From Cryptomeria japonica (lineage: Eukaryota; Streptophyta; Pinopsida; Cupressales; Cupressaceae), in contig NC_081412.1 in the NCBI RefSeq assembly GCF_030272615.1, positions 142,558,247 to 142,622,246 on the forward strand: a DNA stretch of 64,000 nt, in the 5' to 3' direction. Both the position numbers and the translations under genes were made by a program. Shown in pieces: positions 23,205 to 34,831 of this stretch; position 1 is the first letter of the stretch, and every line of letters starts with the position of its first letter. The notes beneath the pieces are model-generated. The model ran no database searches. It was not told where the DNA came from and saw only the letters and a list, made by a program, of their open reading frames with translations.

Positions 23205-23314
23205 TCCAAAGTTTTATTTTCAATACCAATCTCTCTATCAATCTCTCCTCAAAAGATAATGTGTTTTTCCATAGATATCTATCCCCCTTTGACATCAAAT
23301 GCCAAAGTTTATAT
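23205..23314 (-). repeat. Inverted copy of the copia pre-LTR segment
   Basis: These 110 bases are the reverse complement of 24427-24536 with only a few mismatches. They sit at the 5' edge of the copia fragment, joined directly to the reverse transcriptase frame just before YYK. Confidence 0.9.
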
Positions 23315-24307
23315 TACAAAATAACTAATGATGAAATCTTGATTATAGAAGTATTTGTTGATGATATAATCTTTGGAGGAGAAGATGGATTATGTAAAGA
23401 ATTTTCTATTAAAATGCAGCAAGAATTTGAAATGTCTATGATTGGAGAAATAAAATTCTTTTTAGGATTGCAGATTTCACAGACTAATAAAGGTATATTT
23501 TTGAGTCAATCCAAGTACTTGAAAGAATTGCTAAATAAATTTGGGATGGAGAACTCTAAACTGATAAGCACACCTATGACTACAAATGACAAATTATCTC
23601 AAAGGGATGAATCTACACCTGTTAATCCAACTAGATACAAATCTATGATAGGAGGTTTACTGTATTTGACACAAACCAGGCCTGATATTATGAATGCAGT
23701 ATGTATTGTTTCTAGATTTCAAAGTAATCCTAAGGAAAATCATGAATCAGCATTAAAAAGGATTTTCCGGTACTTACAAGGCACTGCAAATCTTGGATTA
23801 TGGTATCCTAGAGATGAAAATTTTGATCTATGTGCATACACAGATGCAAATTGGGCAAGAGATGTGGATGATAGAAAAAGCACCACTGGTGGAGCATTCT
23901 TTCTTGGAAGGAGATTAGTTTCTTGGTTGAGTAAGAAACAGAGTTGTACATCTTTATCAACAGCAGAAGCAGAATATGTTGCAGCAGTAACTAACTGTAC
24001 ACAAGTACTATGGCTTAAGCAAATGTTGAAAGACATAAAGGTAAAATGCAAGGAACCTATCACTATATATTGTGATAACACTGTAGCAATTGATATATCT
24101 AAGAATCCGGTATTACATTCTAAAACAAAACATGTTTCTATCAAACTGAATTTTCTAAGGGAAAAAGTTGAAGAAAAAGAGATAAAACTGGTTTATGTGA
24201 ATACTAAAGAACAACTTGCAGATATTTTCACAAAACCTTTGCCTAAGGAGACTTTTGAATATCTCAGAGATCAGCTTGGAGTCATACCACCACCGGTAGA
24301 GACTTAG
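23315..24307 (+). pseudogene. Ty1/copia pol 3' half (RT catalytic block to RNase H), 5'-truncated
   Basis: One uninterrupted frame: VFVDDIIFGG (the copia YVDD catalytic motif), FEMSMIGEIKFFLGLQI, SKYLKELLNKFGME, the PTRYKSMIGGLLYLT segment, then RNase H with AYTDANWARDV, STAEAEYVAA, YCDNTVAIDISKNPV and ADIFTKPLPKETFEYL, stop at 24305-24307. The frame continues 5' into the inverted copy by chance. It lacks gag, protease, integrase and the first half of RT, yet what remains has no stop. It lies inside the satellite array. Relative to 7326-8039 it is the better preserved relative. Confidence 0.95.
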
Positions 24308-24669
24308 ACAGTTAATGATTGTCATCAACAGGCAGAATTGAAAGACAAATCTTTTACTCCAGTCTTTGATGAGGAAGCTACTTCTCAGGGGGAGTAGTTG
24401 GTATATTGAATTGATTGGTATTTTGTATATGAACTTTGGCATTTGATGTCAAAGGGGGAGAGATATCTATGGAAAAACACATTATCTTTTGAGGAGAGAT
24501 TGATAGAGAGATTGGTATTGAAAATAAAAATTTGGATAAACACATGTTGCTCCCAGGGGGAGAGATTGTTGTTTAGGAGAAATTGTTTGTTTTTGGTATT
24601 TGGCATTTCTGTTTTGGCACTTTTATGGTTTTTCCATCTTGTGTTGCCATCAATGCCAAAGGGGGAGAT
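24308..24669 (+). repeat. Pre-LTR region with four GGGGGAG polypurine motifs
   Basis: GGGGGAG occurs at 24388-24394, 24454-24460, 24556-24562 and 24661-24667. Only the last abuts the LTR and is the functional polypurine tract by position. The second and third flank or lie near the segment that is inverted at 23205-23314. Confidence 0.8.
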
Positions 24670-25695
24670 TGTTGGTATTTTGGTATGGTTTTGTCATTGA
24701 TGTCAACACCTATTGAAACACTAGCACTTTGGAGATCCAACAACATTCACCGGCAAGCAAGTAACTATTGCACAGTTACTGGTATATGGTTCACCGGCAG
24801 GATATAATGTTCACCGGCACTTGGAATGATATGGAAGACACTTGGTAATGTCAAAGACATCATGTGGACACTTTGTTTTGAAGAATTAATCATTGGTATA
24901 TTCATATTTGCATATTTGCTTTTACCGGCAGGTTTATCTTTTCTAGATCAGTATGGCACGCTATGGAGATGATTTATTATTGTTGTAAATGCATTAAGCC
25001 GACATGTTCAATTGGTTATTGCATCAGATATTATATTATTTGTAAAATGTTTTTATTTTAATATCTTGTAGAGCCGACCTACTAAAATTGGTCTTAGGTT
25101 ATGATATAAATGTAAGATCTTATTTGTAAGGTCAAATGTGGAATGCGAAGAAGAATTGTGAGAAGGTATATGCGAGATTAAGCAGAGGTATACACGAAGA
25201 CATCATTTGAAGGTGAAGCTCAGTTTTTGTAGAAGCATATCAGCATTACACCGGTACTGAATCCAACATATGAAGATGATATTTTGTGTAGTACATTCTT
25301 ATTGGATTTAATCATCCAACTGTAGTCAGTGTGACTCCCATTTTGTGATTGAGTAGTGAGCTCTAGGCTGTTGGCCTTTCTGCATGTGCAGACCCCATTT
25401 ATGTACACTTACTATCTACAGTAGTATCATCTAATTGTGGGTAAGGTTTCCCACCATGGTTTTTCCCCTTACAGGGTTTCCACGTACAAATATTGGTGTC
25501 ATGCGTTGTGGATGACTTTATGTTTATGTTTCATGCATTAATCTTTACCGGTATAGCAATTTATTGTTAACACTATCTATCAGCATACTTAACTGGTTTA
25601 CCGGTATTAAGCATTAAGTTGGTTAAATGGTTTTGGTTTAAATTTATTAGACAACTGATTCACCCCCCCCTCTCAGTTGTCTCTAGGACCTAATA
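24670..25695 (+). repeat. 3' LTR of the copia fragment
   Basis: Starts TGTTGGTATTTTGG right after the polypurine tract. Ends around CTCTCAGTTGTCTCTAGG and CTAATA, where satellite sequence resumes. About 1.02 kb. It shares several blocks with the LTR at 5825-7056. No clear target-site duplication is visible because the left end of the element is rearranged. Confidence 0.8.
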
Positions 25696-26938
25696 GTTCT
25701 AAGGGGTCGTATGGTGTTCTATGACCCCCTAGGACACCATATTATGTTTTTATGCATCATATGGTCTCCTAAGGGGTCACATGGTATCCTATGACGCGTT
25801 AGGACACCATATAGTATTAGTATGTATCGTATGGTGTCCTAAGGGGTCATATGGTGTTCTATGAGCCCTTAGGACACCATATGGTGTCATTAGGGGTTGT
25901 ATGGTGTGCTAAGGGGTCATATGGTGTCCTATGACCCCTTAGGACACCATATAATCCCTTAGGTATCATTAGGTGTCATTTTGTGTTGTTACAGGTCATA
26001 TGGTCTCCTATGAACCCTTAGGACACAATATGACCCCTTAAGACACCATATAGTGTCGTTAGGGGTCATATGGTGTCCTATGACCCCTTAGGACACACTA
26101 TGACCCCTTAGGTGTTGTTAGGGGTCATATTGTGTCGTAACGGGTCATATGGTGTCCTACGACCCCTTAGGACACCATATGGTGTCATTAGGGGTTGTAT
26201 GGTGTGCTAAGGGGTGAAATTGTGTCCTATAGGTTCTTAGGACATCATAGAACCCCTTAGGACACCATATGACCCCTTAGGTATCGTTAGGGATCATATT
26301 GTGTCCTAAGGGGTCATATGGTGTCTCTTGACACCATATGACCCCTAAGGACACCATATCATGTCGTTATGGGTCTTCTTGTGTTATAAGGGGTCATATG
26401 GTGTTATATGACCCCTTAGGACACCATATGGTGTCGTAAGGGATCGTATGGTGTTATAAGGGGTCATATGGTGTCCTATGACCCCTTATGATAGTACATG
26501 ACCCCTTAGGTGGTGTCATGAGTTGTATTGTGTCCTAATTGGTCATATGACATTCTTTGACCCCTTAAGACACCATATGACCCATTGGGACACTATATGG
26601 TGCTATGGGTCATATGGTGTCCTAAGGGGTCATATGGTGTCCTATGACCCCTTAGGACACAATATGACTATTGAGGATGCCACATTGTGTCATTAGGGGT
26701 TGTATGGTGTCCTAAGGGGTCATTTGGTGTCTTATGACCCCTTAGGACACCATATGGTGTCATTAGGAGTCTTATTGTGTCTTCAGGGGTCATATGGTGT
26801 TTTATGACCCCTTATGACACCATATGACCCCTTAGGAGACCATATGGTGTCGTTAGGGGTCATATTGTGTCCTAAGGGGTCATATGATGTTCTATGACCA
26901 CTTAGGACACGATATAACCCCATAGGAGACCATATATA
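25696..26938. repeat. Self-complementary satellite array, second part (1.2 kb)
   Basis: The same unit as 16996-23204, continuing after the copia fragment. Includes GGTGTTGTTAGGGGTCATAT blocks also present near 18370, 19247, 21107 and 22360. Confidence 0.95.
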
Positions 26939-28015
26939 CTAATTTCCAAATAAGGAGAGATATAAAGGTGAAGAGAGATGAAGAACTAAAGAGAGGGAAA
27001 AGAACTAAAGGACTAGGACATAAATAGAGATATAGATATTAAGGAGTATGAAGTGAGAGGGAGAAAAACTAAAGGACAAGGATGGATAGAAAGAGGTAGA
27101 CATATCTAGATATTGAAAAGGAGAGAGGAAGATAGAGATAAAAGATGAAGATAAAGGGAGAGGGAGGTGAATAGATATAGAGAAAGAGAGAGGTAAAGAC
27201 AAAGATAAATATATGAAGAGATGGAGAAAAATGGACAGAGGGGGGTAAAGAGAGAGATAAGAAAAGGAAGAGATAGAGAGATATAAAGGAAGAGAAATAT
27301 CGATAGATAGAGATATATAGATAGTGCAAGGGAGTGAGAAAGATAGATAGAGAGGGAGAGAGAAAAAGAGGAAGATATAGAGATATTTAAAGGCACTATA
27401 GAGAAGGATGTGGGAAGAGAGAAAAAGATATATAAAGATCAAGTAAATAAAGAGATAAAAGTAGAGAAAGGGAAAGATACTTCAAGAGGGTGATAGAGGA
27501 AGAGACAGAGAAGTAGATTAATCATGTATAGAGGAATATATATAAAGATAGAGGAACATATAAAAAGAGATATTGATAGGGAAAGAGATGGAGATGTGAA
27601 GATGGAGATAGAGATAGATATGGATAGAACATGATAGAGAGAGTAAGATAAATGGAGGGAGAGATGGAGTGAATAAGTGAGATTTAGAGATAATGAAATA
27701 TAAATATACATGAAGATAGATCTATAGGGATATAGAGAGAGGGGACAAGATAGGGAGAGAAAGGAGGTGATAGAGACAAGTAATATATAAGTATAGGTAG
27801 GATAAGGTAAAGGAGGGAGATAAATAGAGAGAAGAGAGATTATTAGAGAGAAATATAGAAATAAGGAGTGACAATGATGGAGTGGGAGAGGAAGAGATAT
27901 GAATAGAAAGATGGAGATATATGCAGAGATGCATGTAGCTTGGGAATTTATTTATCTACATGGAATGAGAAAATAAGTTATATAAGCAGAGAACAAAGAG
28001 ATATATAAAATATAT
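26939..28015 (+). repeat. Purine-rich GA/GATA low-complexity tract
   Basis: About 1.1 kb dominated by GAGA, GATA and AAGAGATATAGA on the + strand. Frames on the minus strand are Ser/Leu/Tyr-rich artefacts. Confidence 0.9.
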
Positions 28016-28533
28016 TATATAAGTATAGATAGACAAGTGATAGATAAAGGAGGTGATAGGAAAACAAAATGAGACTTTGTATGCAAAATTTGTGAGTATT
28101 TAAAGTTTTAAAATTGAAGGACTAACTTTAAATGATTATAATTAATTTTTGGTCTATAACATCATCAAAATACCTCATCCATTTTCTAGGTCTATGAATT
28201 ACCTTTCCAATGCTTGTAAAAAATCAAAATTTCGATAAGAAACGCAAACATTATGGCCATTTTACTAAACTATATTTTTTATGTTGATAAAAAAGTATGA
28301 TGTCACACTAGTGACATCACAATGGTGACACACTAGTGACATCACAATGGTGACATCACAATAGTGACATCACAAATTGGATATCCGATTTGGTTTGGTA
28401 TTACCAAGCCAAATTCAAATTTCGCCTGACCCAAACAAAAAGTCAAAGCGGATTTTGGAGTGTTTGGAAAGGTTGAAAGCATATTTTTTTCTCTATTGCC
28501 ACTTTTTGGCCCCCCTTGATCTTGCACATACCC
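28016..28533 (-). repeat. Right arm of inner composite element A
   Basis: The reverse complement starts GGGTATGTGCAAGATCAAGG and matches the left arm in order but is shorter. At 28300-28375 it has a local tandem repeat of GTGACATCACAATG. The outer end is followed by TAGA, and the left end is preceded by TAGA at 15072-15075. That is a possible 4-bp target duplication, weak because both flanks are GA-rich. Confidence 0.7.
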
Positions 28534-28775
28534 TAGAGAGAGGGAGAGAGGTAGAGGGAGGGATAGAGGGAGAGAAGAGTGGGGAGGGAAGGAGGGAGAG
28601 GGAGAGAGAAAGGACACATGACACTATATGACTGATCTCGATTGTGACTATAAGAATTACAAAAGAAGAGAAAGAGGGAGGGAGAGAAGAAGAGAAAGAG
28701 GGATGGGGTATGGATGAAGGGAGAAGGGAAGAGAGAAAGAGAGAGAGGGATGGGGTATGGAGGAAGGGAGAAGGG

Positions 28776-28809
<34 letters not shown>

Positions 28810-28858
28810 GAGAGAGAGAGAGGAAGGAGGGGGAGGGAGGGAGGGAGAGGAAGAGATA
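28534..28858 (+). repeat. Purine tract right of element A, with a short unique insert
   Basis: GA-rich sequence resembling 14263-15075, e.g. GATGGGGTATGG with AGGAAGGGAGAAGGGG. Interrupted at 28618-28665 by unique sequence that includes GACTGATCTCGATTGTGACT, found again at 29312. Confidence 0.85.
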
Positions 28859-29145
28859 CCGAATCTAGGACACAATATGACCCTTAGAACACAATATGAC
28901 CCCTAACAACATCTAAGGGGTCATAGGGTGTCCTAAGGGGTCATATGACACTATATTTTCCCTTATCACACCATGGGACCTATAACGACACCAAATAATG
29001 TCCTAAGGGGTCATAGAACACCATACGACCCTTTAGAACACCATATGGTGTCCCAAGGGGTCTTAAGGGGTCACAGGACTCCATATGACCTCTTAGGAAA
29101 CAATATGACCTCTAATGACACCTAAGGGATCATATGGTAGGCTAA
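28859..29145. repeat. Small outlying piece of the CATATG satellite
   Basis: Several decayed units (TAAGGGGTCATA, GACACC and GACCCCTTAG variants) lying outside the inner element's right end. Confidence 0.85.
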
Positions 29146-29852
29146 TAAAATGATATATTAAATTTAAAGTTATGAATAGAACATACAATGAGACTCCAAG
29201 AAAACAAACAACGAGACTTTGCTAAAAAGCAAGTATAAGAGCTTGACCTAACCCTAAGATTACTGCCTAAGTTATAAAACATATGATGCTATTAAATTTG
29301 CAAGGTTATAAGACTGATCTCGATTGTGACTATAGGAATTACACACTTGATTTCTTTCATGGGTATGTACTATTCCAAGCTGTTTGACAAGTGATGATCA
29401 TCATATACTACCACTGCCATGCATACAACAAACTTTAATTTCTTTAGGCGACAGGCATTGAGTAACAACATGGGAACTCTTGCATACCCACCACTATCAT
29501 TCTATAGGACATCATCTGTGTTACTCTCCCTCTTTCTCTTCCTACCTGTTGTTTCCTTCTTAAAAAAATATTGCAGGTACTCTGACTCATCATGTTGCTT
29601 TGTTGATACTATTTTCCACATCTGCTCTGCTCATTAAAAACACATTCGAGAAGAATATTGTTGCAGGTTTCCTTGTTTGTCATGGTAATACACCCATGGT
29701 TCAATTTCAAACCCTATTCCTCCTATTCAATATACAAACAAAAATCCATCAGTCAATTTTCTTAGGAGAGCATACATGATAAAAATCAAAGAGGAAGTTG
29801 TAGACAAGAAATAAATTCACTTACTTCTATAGAAGTGCAGACACAGTTGTAG
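29146..29852. other. Unique spacer
   Basis: No gene supported. 29312-29343 repeats 28630-28661 (32 bp, one difference). Confidence 0.5.
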
Positions 29853-30052
29853 TGGGGTATGGAGGGAGGGAGGGAGAGAAGAAGAGAAAGAGGGATGGGG
29901 TATGGAGGAAGGGATAAGGGGGGGGAGAGAGAGAGAGAGAGAGAGAGGGATGGGGTATGGAGGAAGGGATAAGGGGAGAGAGGGAGGGATGGGGTATGGA
30001 TGAAGGGAGAAGGGGAGAGAGCAAGGGAGAGAGAGGGATGGGGTATGGAGGA

Positions 30053-30111
<59 letters not shown>

Positions 30112-30123
30112 GAGAGAGAGGCA
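29853..30123 (+). repeat. GA/GGGATGGGGTATGG purine tract
   Basis: Repeated unit GGATGGGGTATGGAGGAAGG (starting at 29895, 29948 and 30037) alternating with GAGA runs. Confidence 0.9.
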
Positions 30124-30164
30124 CCTTGTATGTGTTTGAGAGGGGGAGACAATACACTTACATG

Positions 30165-30305
30165 TGTATATATCTGTTTAATATATTATATATATAGATA
30201 TATTATATATTATATGTATATACACATATTATATATACAATATCATATTATACATATATTATATGTATATACACATATTATATATAGAATATCATATTAT
30301 ACAAT
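30165..30305. repeat. AT-rich palindromic tandem repeat
   Basis: A unit of about 48 bp with TATATGTATATACACATATT and CAATATCATATTATAC appears twice after a TATA run. Potential cruciform. Confidence 0.8.
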
Positions 30306-31304
30306 AGCGCATACGTGATGTTTATAGTAAAAAGAGTGCGCACACGTTGTTTATAGGAAAATGAGTGTGTACACACTTCTTACACCATAAGTACCCCGTA
30401 CACACTTTTTAAACTTGTAGTACCCCGTACGCACTTTTGACTTTTTAGGTTTGGAAATAGGCCTGGATGACAAAGCTACGGTTTGGAAGTTTGATTTCCC
30501 TCCATTTCTCTCATTTTTGACATGTTTTATTTTATCAACTTGGTTTATCAACTTTGTCATCATCAAGTTTACACTTCATCAAGTGGGTATTTATAAAATT
30601 GCCACCATATTTTCACCCATCTTCTAAGCTTTCTCCATATAATTTTTTTTCAATTTGAACAACGGTAACATATTATTATTGCATTTCTTTTACCAGTGTC
30701 TCCATAGTTCTCAAAGACATAGGTGCACCATTTTTTGAATAACTTTTGATATACTTATCCAAATTTTAAAACCTTTATATATTACTGTAGTACACTTTAT
30801 TCTTTACAAATTTTTTTTAAAAAATTGTATTTTCGATTTGTTTAGTGCAACTTATGCTTCGCACACGAATAGGTACCTAATTTCCAGGATGTTTCCGATT
30901 GGAAAAATCATATAAAAACAAATACTCAACAAAAAACTACAAACAAATACACATCTTCTAGTGCTCACTCTTAACTATGTTTCTGCAAATGATTTTTTAA
31001 AATACTAAATCTAACTATGACTTTTTTGATGCGCACGTCAGACACTATGTTATGCTTTTCAGAAAAAATCAGGGTCAGTTTTTCATGCGCAAAGGATTTG
31101 ACCCCCTTAATCTTATCCAATTTTGAAAATGTTTAGTATTTTGGAAGCTAGATTCAGAGTACTAAAATATTTGTTATTTGATTATCTTCGTATCTTGAGT
31201 GGATGACTTTCAAATTTTTCCTCCAAGTTCAGGTTCACCTGATTTCAGAAAAAAAGTGTCCACTTATACCTCCCTTTTTTACCACCATCTTTGTGCATTT
31301 ACCC
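30303..31304 (+). repeat. Second subterminal repeat block and right end of composite element B
   Basis: Opens with GCGCATACG, GTGCGCACACG and GTGTGTACACAC motifs linked by TTATAGGAAAATGAG, as at 9450-9665 and in the same orientation. Ends at 31304 with the inverse of GGGTAAATGCACAAAGATGG. No coding region. It is either the far end of one 21.9-kb unit that began at 9383 or an internally deleted second copy. Confidence 0.5.
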
Positions 31305-31699
31305 AAGTTCTCTCTTGTTAAGAGATTGTATGAAACTTTTAGCTACTTTTTCACCCAATCTCTCAAGGGGGAATACTCACGAGGGTTTGAATGGATAGGC
31401 AATATTATATCAAGTGCGTTAATATTTGGGGGTTTAATATCAAAAAAATTAAAAATAATATATTGCCTATCTAGGGTTGTGTATTGAGAGGGGGTGGCAA
31501 AAAGGAGTTTAGGGCAATATTTTTTAAAATAGGGGGATTCTTTAGTATGACATGAATGCACGCGATATGAACCAGGCTCACTAAGTGAAGCCCTTGTGGG
31601 CATACCATCACCTTTCAACCTGGGGCAAAATCTTGTATCGATTAATTTATCTTCTTTGAAACAACGCGATAAATTACATTGTCTCAAAGAGGGGCAAAA
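31305..31699 (+). mobile_element. 3' internal end of a gypsy-type element with polypurine tract
   Basis: No open frame of note. AAAGAGGGGCAAAA (31686-31699) immediately precedes TGTAGACACC, a typical gypsy polypurine tract/LTR junction. Confidence 0.6.
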
Positions 31700-32602
31700 T
31701 GTAGACACCTCAAATTATCCTTTAATTAAATAAATATTTATTATACAGTTAATGGTTCGTTCCCTCTTTCCCAAATTAAATAGATATTTTATTTATTCAA
31801 TTTATTTGGCTTATTTCTTGTTTAATTAAATGAATATTTTTATTTATTTATAAACTCATTGTCCTCTTCTTTCTAAATTTAATAAATATTTATTATTTAT
31901 TTAATGGTACCTTCCCTCTTTCCCACATTAAACAAATATTTAATTTATTTAATTTAGGTGTCCTTTCTTCTATTAATAATTAAATAAATAATTTGTTTAT
32001 TTAATTAGTTAATGTAGATTTTTCTTCTTAGCTCTCCATTTTAATTTAACCTCTTAATCTTATTTAACCTCTTAATCTTATACAGCCATATCTTTTATCT
32101 TTCAATCTCGTAATCTCCTCCCTTCATCTTTACCTACCCTTTTCTCTTATTGATCCCATTTACCTCTGTGATCATGACCCTTCATTTATCCTTTTTTCCT
32201 CTTAATCTCAACCATCCATTTCTTAGAGGATCTCTATCAAAGGAGTCTCTCACTTTCATTTCATCATAGTAATTCATCATATCAATCCATCAAGCAATCA
32301 ATCATTTGGAGCATTCTTTCTAGTTTCTATCTTTGCATCATCAAAACCACATCCATTTCCCATTGAGCCCTTTTGCAAGCATAAAAATCTGAGAGAAACC
32401 ATATCAAATCAAGATCAATGGAGATAGGAGAACAATGAAGATCAAACCCATTTAAATGTGATAAGGTACCATTTGGTTAATTGTATGATCTTGCATATTT
32501 GATGGTTCTTCATTGATATGTTGTTGAATTAAATTGTAGATCTAGGGTTTTGTGGTTGATAGTAGGGTTTGCAATATTTAGGATTCAAATTCAACACATA
32601 CA
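31700..32602 (+). repeat. Probable gypsy 3' LTR
   Basis: Starts TGTAGACACC and is AT-rich. A likely end is ACACATACA at about 32602. Only the left border is firm. Confidence 0.5.
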
Positions 32603-34643
32603 ATAGTTGTATATATGTTTTAAATATTATATTTACAAATCTATAGTTAAATTTTGTCATACATTATACTATCTAGACTTGTCTCATACCTTTTCCATTT
32701 GACAACTACACTCTCTATTGTCACACAGTCTTGAAACACATGCACATGTGGATACATTTTCCTTCCAAATAATATAGTTCTACTACATGGCTTATGGATT
32801 TTCTATCGGACAATTGAAGTATGAAAATCCCTGAGTCTAACTCAAACCTCATCTATCAATATTACAAGATGGAAGATGTGAATATTAAAGTATAAATAGA
32901 TGTAATGTAGTATCCATCCTTGAATGTGTAACATTCATTTTTCTACTTTAACAAAATTGTATAAGTATTTCTAAAAATGTCTTATGATTCTTCGATGACT
33001 TTTGATGATTTCTAGTTTCCTAGGGCTAATCTTCAAATACACAACCTTAGGTGCTTAATTATAATATTTTGGCACACAAGACAATCAATAATAATGCTTA
33101 GTTTGGTGAAAGGACGAACTTATGATAAATAATCAATAACAATGCTTAATTTGGTGAAAGGGCTAACTTATGATAAATAGAAAAGATACTTAAATTTGAT
33201 GGATACGACCATAGGTAAAGTTTTATTTGAAGGATGGAATCACATATACAATTTGATCTAAAAAGTGAGAATAAAAACAGTAAATGTCAACCTAAGTTAG
33301 TGAACAAAAATAAGTTGAAAGAAGATTGAATTTAGATTCATGACAATTTAGATACCATATAAACAAAAATAAATGCCTAAACAATATATTTTAAGAATAT
33401 GCCAATCTAAATGTAAGAAATTAATTAAAAGTTATATACTTAACTCTTCTACATAGACAAGCATTATTTTTATTTTTAGTGCAATTTTGAATGCAAATTT
33501 GTTTTTAAGTATTTTGAATGTAATTTTTTTATGTGTAGTTTTCAACATTTAGTTTTAATCATTTTAAAATTGTGTCTTTTGTTAAAATACGATGTAATAT
33601 ACATTTCTCTTTTTTGAAGGTCCTACATGTTTGACTAAAAGAAGGCACTAAAACTTTTAACAATCATTAATCTTTTTTCTAGTTTGAATAAAAATATTTT
33701 ATTTTTATTAAATAAAGATGGAATTTATGAAAGAGTCCAAATTTCTATAGACAAACTAAATCAGATATGATATGGAAGGCCCACAAATAACTAGAAAATA
33801 AGCCAAAAAAAAACAAAACACAATGACTAAAAACTCAAAATCCCTTCTAAATACAAAATAAAGACAAACAATTGCAAGAAGGAAATCATCCAAACAACCA
33901 AAGTCAAATGAAAATATCAAATGCAAAAAGACCCATATAGTTTTGAGTTTCTAATCTGTGTTTTGTTCCTTCATAGATAAGACGTTTGTTTTCAAGAGGT
34001 ATATATAAGACTTTTAAAAATCTTATATATAAGAGATATGTTTTGAAAAATCTAAAAACCTATTTCAAGAAATCAGTGGCCCATATTAATATACATTAAA
34101 TTCAGATGGTGTTCAATTATTGGCTGAGTGAGTTGTGTAAAGTTGGTAAACCATTTATTTTATTTTATTCTCAGCGTATGATAGAGGAAGTTCAAAGAGG
34201 ATGAACAAATACACCTACCACAAAAATTGTGGCCGTACTACTTTTAGGCCAAATACAGTTTGATTTGCCCACTATTAAGTCCATAATTGTGAAATTTTGA
34301 CGAAAGGTAAAGAGAGTGAATTCAAACATCATTGGAAGCATGAAAATGTGGTGATTGAAAACATTATATATAACTATTGGGCAAATCATATGTTCTTTTG
34401 ACAAAAGAAAAGCATAATATGCAAAATTTTCAACCATTTTGCACTAATTTTCTATAATCCATCATGACAATTTTTTGTTTAGCTCTACTGATCTTATAAC
34501 TATAAATTCCTAATCATCCCTTCGCTATGTTGTACTCTTTTCCTTTATATTTTCATGCTCTTTGTTTTCTTCTGGGTTTTGTTAGCAATTGGATTTGGAT
34601 AAGTTTTTCTGTTATCTAGGAAAACATTTCATTTTCTGTGACA
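32603..34643. promoter_or_regulatory. Upstream region and 5' leader of the P450 gene
   Basis: AT-rich, without an open frame that resembles a gene. A TATA-like TTTATATTTT lies near 34545, about 100 bp before the start codon. I saw no convincing ABRE (CACGTG) near it. Two near-identical AATAATGCTTAGTTTGG-type lines around 33091-33170 form a small local duplication. Confidence 0.4.
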
Positions 34644-34831
34644 ATGGATTTCTTTATGTTAGCAATTCTGATCATTGTGGGAGGTTTTATGGTTGTGAGA
34701 CTATGGTATCATCCAGTTTTCTTCAGAGCGAAGAAACTGCCTCCAGGCTCCATGGGATGGCCATATATTGGAGAAACATTGCAGGTCTACTCAGAGAATC
34801 CAAACATCTTTTTCTCTGGTAAACAGAAAAG
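34644..34831 (+). CDS. CYP707A: CYP707A exon 1 (residues 1-63)
   Basis: Hydrophobic anchor at about residues 4-20, basic stretch, then the Pro-rich hinge [10 protein letters not shown]. Donor AAAAG|GTGATT, phase 2. Intron 1 (34832-35954, 1,123 bp) holds no recognisable element. Confidence 0.93.

Noticed and set aside
16996-26938. CRISPR-like array or tRNA cluster
   Set aside because: Repeats are diverged, self-complementary and without unique spacers of fixed length; the context is a plant genome. This is a satellite.
27005-27934. Ser/Leu/Tyr-rich minus-strand frames that look like membrane proteins
   Set aside because: Composition artefacts of GA/GATA low-complexity DNA.
9383-31304. A simple single insertion with target-site duplication
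   Set aside because: The bases outside the two ends do not match and the flanks belong to different repeats, so only shared end motifs are claimed.
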